64,000 nucleotides of DNA. It comes from Trifolium pratense. Lineage: Eukaryota; Streptophyta; Magnoliopsida; Fabales; Fabaceae. The stretch covers positions 8,339,096 to 8,403,095 of the forward strand of contig NC_060062.1 of NCBI RefSeq assembly GCF_020283565.1, read 5' to 3'. The position numbers were made by a program, and so were the translations under genes. The notes under the pieces were generated by a model. It had not been told where the DNA came from. It made no database searches and was given only the letters and a program-made list of their open reading frames with translations. The stretch's first letter is position 1, and each line of letters opens with the position of its first letter. Shown here in pieces: positions 58,563-64,000 of the stretch.

Positions 58563-58674
58563 AAAAATAAAAAATTGAAGGACATTACCACTTCATCTAT
58601 AAAAAAAAATAAAAAAATTGAAGGTTTTTCTTGCAAACATATATTTTTACCGTTTTTTTTCTCTCATTTCTCTG

Positions 58675-58682
58675 TATAAATA
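58675..58682 (+). promoter_or_regulatory. Putative TATA box of the second MBD-like gene
   Basis: TATAAATA about 106 bp upstream of the 58781 ATG. Confidence 0.5.
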
Positions 58683-58780
58683 TTTGCATAATCAGATTTA
58701 TATGTATAGTATACAAATTGTTGTAAGAGAAAAATTGCATAGATTACCAATATCCTTCTCCTCATATTTCTTTTTGCACA

Positions 58781-60139
58781 ATGAGTAGCAAAGCAAAGAT
58801 GCAATCAAAATCAAGAAGCAAAGCACCTAACCAACCAAAACTAAGAAACAAACAACTAGTAGTTGATACCATGGAGAACCCTCAAGTCCAAGAAGGTGTT
58901 TATACCTCAGAACTAGGGCAAATCCTTAGAAAGCACATTGATGTAAGTTGTGTTTTTTCTTTTAATCTTTATTAATAATTTTATTTGAAATTTATTTAAG
59001 TAGATCTGTAACTAATTTGATTCATTTTTCTTGTTATCTTACACAGGAAAAAGTGAAACCCTTTAGAAAAAGGTGTAGAGAAATTGTAAGAGGAAAACTT
59101 GAATTTACACCAGTACCGGTACATATACTCATCTCTTTTTTAATATTTATTGAATAAATTGTGAATTTATTAATTAATTCAACAATATGTTAATCAATTA
59201 TATTGTTTTTATTTTGTTTGGTATGATGTTTTAGAAATCACCAAAGGGAAAGCATGAATCGAAACCAAAAGGAAAGCAGCAACATAAATCAATTGAAATA
59301 GCAAAAGAAATTATTTCTTTTGATTTTCTTGGTGACCAGGAGGCGTTAAGACGCTTCCCTGACATTGAAAGCGTATTATCGAAGCTTGGCGGATGGGAAA
59401 TTACAGGTGTAAAACGAGATTTGGTTGATATATGTGATACGGTAAAGAGATATTTAATCTATTTTATTATATTATTTGATAAGTAATAAATAACACTCTT
59501 TAACTTGTTTATTTTTTATTTCTTGAAGTACTATTCACATGAAACCCTTGGAACAACGAAATTGCGATCTGTCAATGAAGTGGTGAATCACTTACTTCCT
59601 GAAGAATACCCAAAATTACATTGTGAGAAGGGAAAAAAAAAGGTTATGCATTAAAATATATTTCACATTTTGTTATTTATGATTTTATCAAATATAATTT
59701 TCACTGAAAATTTTATATAAAAAATCGTTTTGTGTCATTTTATATAATGGAGTTTCTAGTCGATTTTTTTTACCAGTAGTGCTCTTGTGGAAGTTTAGTT
59801 CGATGATGAATGATATTTTTAGATAATTTTACTATAATTTTCGTATTTTCTTTTACTTAAAATCCTTCTAATAATTTTTAGGAAAATGAAGTTCAAGATG
59901 AAAACAAGAATCTTGAATCGAGGGGGAAAAGGAAGAGAAGAAAGAGAGAAAATAAGGAAGAGACGAAAATACAAATTGTCATTCCTTCTGATGATGACAG
60001 ATTGGAAGACATGTTAAACAACTATGCTGATAATGATAAAAGCATAGTAGCTGTGGGCAACATAATGGAAGAAAATTTGGATGCAATTGTAGAAGATTTT
60101 CCTGATTATGATGATTTGGCAAACAAATTTTTTAACTAG
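58781..60139 (+). CDS. Basic protein with MBD-like domain, shorter paralog
   Basis: Five exons (58781-58942, 59047-59118, 59235-59441, 59529-59642, 59882-60139), all GT-AG and multiples of three, encode 270 residues. Exons 2-4 align with exons 2-4 of the gene at 52693 and share its boundaries. The MBD-like stretch is GGWEITGVKRDLVDICDT, then YYSHETLGTTKLRSVNEVVN and HLLPEEYPKL. The N-terminus is rich in Lys/Arg/Ser (KAKMQSKSRSKAPNQ). The last exon has an NLS-like RGKRKRRKRE, then an acidic tail with IPSDDDRLEDML resembling the repeat motif VPPDDEGMED of the paralog. It lacks the amplified exons, so it may reflect the pre-expansion gene structure. Nuclear role inferred, not shown. Confidence 0.72.
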
Positions 60140-60292
60140 TGTTCTCAAAAGACCAAGAAGGAGAACCATTTCTTTGTTCTATTTTTTTTTTTGTTAGAAA
60201 TGTACACCATTTTCTATTCTTTGTATCGGTTTCTCTCTATAATTTTTCACATTAACAGTTTTCAATCAACTTTTTTATTTCCCTCAACATGT
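60140..60292. other. 3' flank of the second MBD-like gene
   Basis: Probable 3' untranslated region. Its text (aatgtacaccattttctattctt, ggtttctctctataattttt) already matches the end of the satellite unit seen at 61480, 62805 and 63820, so the satellite begins close to the gene. Confidence 0.55.
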
Positions 60293-63200
60293 CATTAACT
60301 TCTAAAAAACTCAATTATAATTTTTGTTGTTGTTTTTTTTTTTTTATATTTTCAATAAGCTTATGATAATCACAGAGGCTTAAATGACACACTGCTCCAG
60401 GCACCATTATAATCTTATTTCCCATAAAATGGCAACAACTTCCAGAAAGCTCGATTATAATCTTTGTTATTTCTTTGATGCTTTCCATAAACTTTTGATA
60501 AACACAGATACTTAAATGGTGCCCTGTTTCATGCACTATTATAATCGTATTTCTCGTAAAATCGCAACAACTTCCAAAAAACTCAATTATAATCTTTGTT
60601 GTTTCTTTGATGTTTTCAATAAACTTTTGATAAACGCAAAGACATAAATGACACACTGGTTCACGCACCATTATAATCATATTCTCCATAAAACTGCAAC
60701 AGCTTACAAAAAACTCAATTATAATCTTTGTTGTTTCTTTGATGTTTTCAATAATCTTTTGATAAACAAAAACTTAAATGACGCTCTGTTTCATGCACCA
60801 TTATAATTGTATTCCCCATAAAATCGCAGCAACTTCCAAAAAACTCAATAATAATCTTTGTTGTTTCTTTAATGTTTAAAATAAATTTTTGATAAATGCA
60901 AAGACTTAAATGACGCACTGTTTCACGCAACATTTTCCAATGCATCTATTTTGCAATTGCAATAACTTTACATTCATTAATAGTCATTTTATTTTCTCAC
61001 AACCTTTAACGACACACTACTTGATTCACGCATGGTTTTTCAATGTATCACTAGACTTTTACATATTCCCAATGTAACATATACTTAATTCTTGCATGAT
61101 TTTCCAATGCATCACTAGACTTTTACATATTTCCAATGTAACATATACTTAATTCATGCATGATTTTCCAATGCATCTTTAATCTATAAACTTCTACTCT
61201 TCCAAAATTAGTTTATATATCCACATCAAATATGATCCTAATGGTCCATAAGGTTGAGATAATCTGCAATTTATAAATCAATTTTATCAACATAATTTAT
61301 GCTATTCCAAGCTTTAAATTTTGAAGTGCCTTATTTAGCTCTACATTTTGTGTTATTAGACATTAGTCTATTCAATTTTTTAATAGATTTTCTATAGACC
61401 TAGAGGTTGCCTTTGAGAAATATCTACCATATAACTTCAAGCATACAACAAATTTTCTTTGTCCTTTTTTTTTGTTAGAAATGTATCCACCATTTTCTAT
61501 TCTTTATATTGGTTTTCCTCTTTAATTTTTCACATTAACAATTTTCGATCAACTTTTTTATTTCCCACAAAATGTCATTAACTTCTAAAAAACTCAATTA
61601 TAATTTTGTTGTTTTTTTATATTTTCAATAAACTTTTTATAAACACAGAGGTTTAAATGACACACTCCTCCAGGCAGCATTATAATCATATTTCCTGTAA
61701 AATAGCAAAAACTTCCAAAAAGCTCAATTATAATCTTTGTTGTTTCTTTGATGTTTTTAATAAATTTTTGATAAACACAGATACGTAAATGGCGCCCTGT
61801 TTCACGCACCATTATAATCGTATTTTCCATAAAATCGCAACAACTTCCCAAAAACTCAATTATAATCTTTGATGTTTTCAATAAACTTTTGATAAACGCA
61901 AATACTTAAATGACACGCTGGTTCACACATCATTATAATCACATTCTCCGTAAAACTACAACAGCTTACAAAAAACTCAATTATAATATTTGTTGTTTCT
62001 TTGATGTTTTCAATAAACCTTTGATAAACACAAATGCTTAAAAGACGTTTTGTTTCACGCACCATTATAATCGTATTCCCCATAAAATCGCAGCAACTTC
62101 CAAAAAACTCAATTATAATCTTTGTTGTTTCTTTAATGTTTTCAATAAACTTTTGATAAATGCAAAGACTTAAATGACACACTGCTTCACACACCATTTT
62201 CCAATGCATCTATTTTGCAATTTCAATAACTTTACATTCATTTTATTTTCTCACAACCATTAACGACACACTACTTAATTCACACATGGTTTTTCAATGA
62301 ATCATTTGACTTTTACATATTCCCAATGTAACATATACTTAATTCATGCATGATTTTCCAATGCATCACTAGACTTTTACAAATACCCAATGTAATATAA
62401 ATTTTTGAATCAACCTTTAATAAACGCACAAACTTTAATAACACGCTAATAATGCATCTTTAATCTATAAACATCTACTCTTCCAAAATTAGTTTACATA
62501 TCCACAACAAATATCATCCAAATGGTCCATATTGTTGGGGTAATCTGCAATTTATAAATCAATTCATACTCTTCCGAAATTATACTGAAATTGTTGTTAC
62601 AGAAGAGCAAATACATCAACATAAACATATTATTCAAGCTTTAAATTTTGAAGTGCCTTATTAATCTCTACTTTATGTGTTATTAGACATTACTCTAATC
62701 AGTTTTTTAATAGATTTTTTATAGACCTAGAGGTTGCCAATGAGAAATATCTACCAGATAACTCTAACCATGCAACAATTTTTATTTTTATTTTTTTTTC
62801 AAATGTACACCATTTTCTATTCTTTTTATTGGTTTCTCTTTATAATTTTTCACGTTAACAGTTTTTAATAATCAACTTTTTTATTTTCCACAAAATGTCA
62901 TTAACTTCTATAAAAGTCAATTATAATTTTTGTTGCTTTTTTATATTTTAAATAAACTTTTGATAAACACAGAGGCTTAAATGACACACTTCTCCAAACA
63001 CCATTATAATCTTATTTATCGTAAAATGGCAACAACTTCCAAAAAGCTAAATTATAATCTTTGTTGTTTCTTTGATGCTTTCTATAAACTTTTGATAAAC
63101 ACAGATACTTAAATGGCGCCCTGTTTCACGCAATATTATAATCGCATTCCCTATAAAATCGCAACAATTTTCAAAAAACTCAATTATACTCTTTTTTGTT

Positions 63201-64000
63201 TCTTTAATATTTTCAATAAACTTTTGATAAATGCAAAGACTTAAATGACACATTGCTTCACGCATCATTTTCCAATGCTATTTTGCAATTGCAATAACTT
63301 TACTTTCATTAATTGTCATTTTATTTTCTCACAACCTTTAACGACACACTACTTAATTCACACATGATTTTTCAATGCATCACTAGACTTTTACATATTC
63401 CCAATGTAACATATACTAAATTCTTGCATGATTTTCCAATGCATCACTAGACTTTTACATATTTCCAATGTAACATATACTTAATTCATGCATGATTTTC
63501 GAATGCATCTTTAATTTATAAACTTCTACTCTTCCAAAATTAGTTTATATATCCACAACAAATATGACCCTAATGGTCCATATGGTTGAGATAATCTGCA
63601 ATTTATAAATCAATTTTATCAACATAATTTATGCTATCCCAAGCTTTAAATTTTGAAGTGCCTTATTTAGCTCTACATTATGTGTTATTAGACATTAGTC
63701 TATTCAATTCTTTAATAGATTTTCTATAGACCTAGAGGTTGCCTTTGAGATATATCTACCATATAACTTTAACCATACAACAAATTTTCTTTGTCATTTT
63801 TTTTTTGGTTAGAAATGTACACACCATTTTCTATTCTTTATATTGGTTTCGCTCTTTAATTTTTCACATTAACAGTTTTCGATAAACTTTTTTATTTCCC
63901 ACAAAATTTCATTAACTTCTAAAAAACTCAATTATAATTTTTGTTGTTTTTTTATATTTTCAATAAACTTTTTATACACACAGAGGTTTAAATGACACAC
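60293..64000 (+). repeat. Higher-order tandem satellite, extends past window end
   Basis: Higher-order units begin at 60293, 61575, 62898 and 63911 with cattaacttct(a/t)(a/t)aaa(a/g)(c/g)tcaat-type text. Each has A-type monomers of ~123 bp (aactcaattataatctttgt, tttcaataaacttttgataa, cacgcaccattataat, cataaaatcgcaacaact) followed by a ~650-bp B block. The B block (ccaatgcatct..., gacttttacatattcccaat, aatggtccata, gacctagaggttgcc) has an internal ~60-bp repeat. The first two units have about five A monomers and the third about three, explaining spacings of 1282, 1323 and 1013 bp. Confidence 0.92.

Noticed and set aside
60293..64000. CRISPR-like array
   Set aside because: This is a plant nuclear satellite. 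Repeats are contiguous, without unique spacers, and units are far too long.

Overview
This is AT-rich eukaryotic nuclear DNA from a plant, most likely a legume close to Medicago truncatula. That assignment is an inference from the type-1 metallothioneins, the tRNA-derived SINEs and the dense small DNA transposons. No contig name or coordinate anchors it. Genes are spliced, sparse and separated by repeats.

Layout. 0-6.3 kb is a gene-fragment and transposon zone. It holds a truncated FES1-like first exon behind a clean heat-shock element, a Mutator-like element that captured three exons of a golgin (GC5/TMF type), and a broken B3-domain gene. 8.2-12.05 kb (minus) carries an intact 14-exon auxin response factor whose hand-built exons join to 670 codons. 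12.6-29.9 kb is mostly repeats: two non-autonomous hAT elements with 8-bp target duplications, nested MITEs, SINEs, LTR remnants, a CACTA end, and one tRNA-Arg(UCU) gene. 30.2-32.7 kb (minus) is TIM9, two exons around a 2.2-kb repeat-filled intron. 35.3-44.0 kb is a cluster of three type-1 metallothionein genes (one plus, two minus) sharing a CACGTG/TATA promoter layout. 44.6-51.4 kb is repeats, including two tandem copies of a long inverted-repeat element. 52.7-55.7 kb and 58.8-60.1 kb (both plus) are paralogous genes for basic proteins with an MBD-like domain. All their exons are multiples of three, and the first contains a tandemly amplified exon. From 60.3 kb to the window end runs a higher-order tandem satellite.

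The intact genes serve unrelated housekeeping or regulatory roles: auxin transcription, mitochondrial import, metal binding and, perhaps, chromatin. There is no operon-like logic. The most notable items are the MBD-like pair with exon amplification, the golgin-carrying MULE with a candidate empty site elsewhere in the window, and the ~123-bp monomer shared by the inverted-repeat elements and the satellite.
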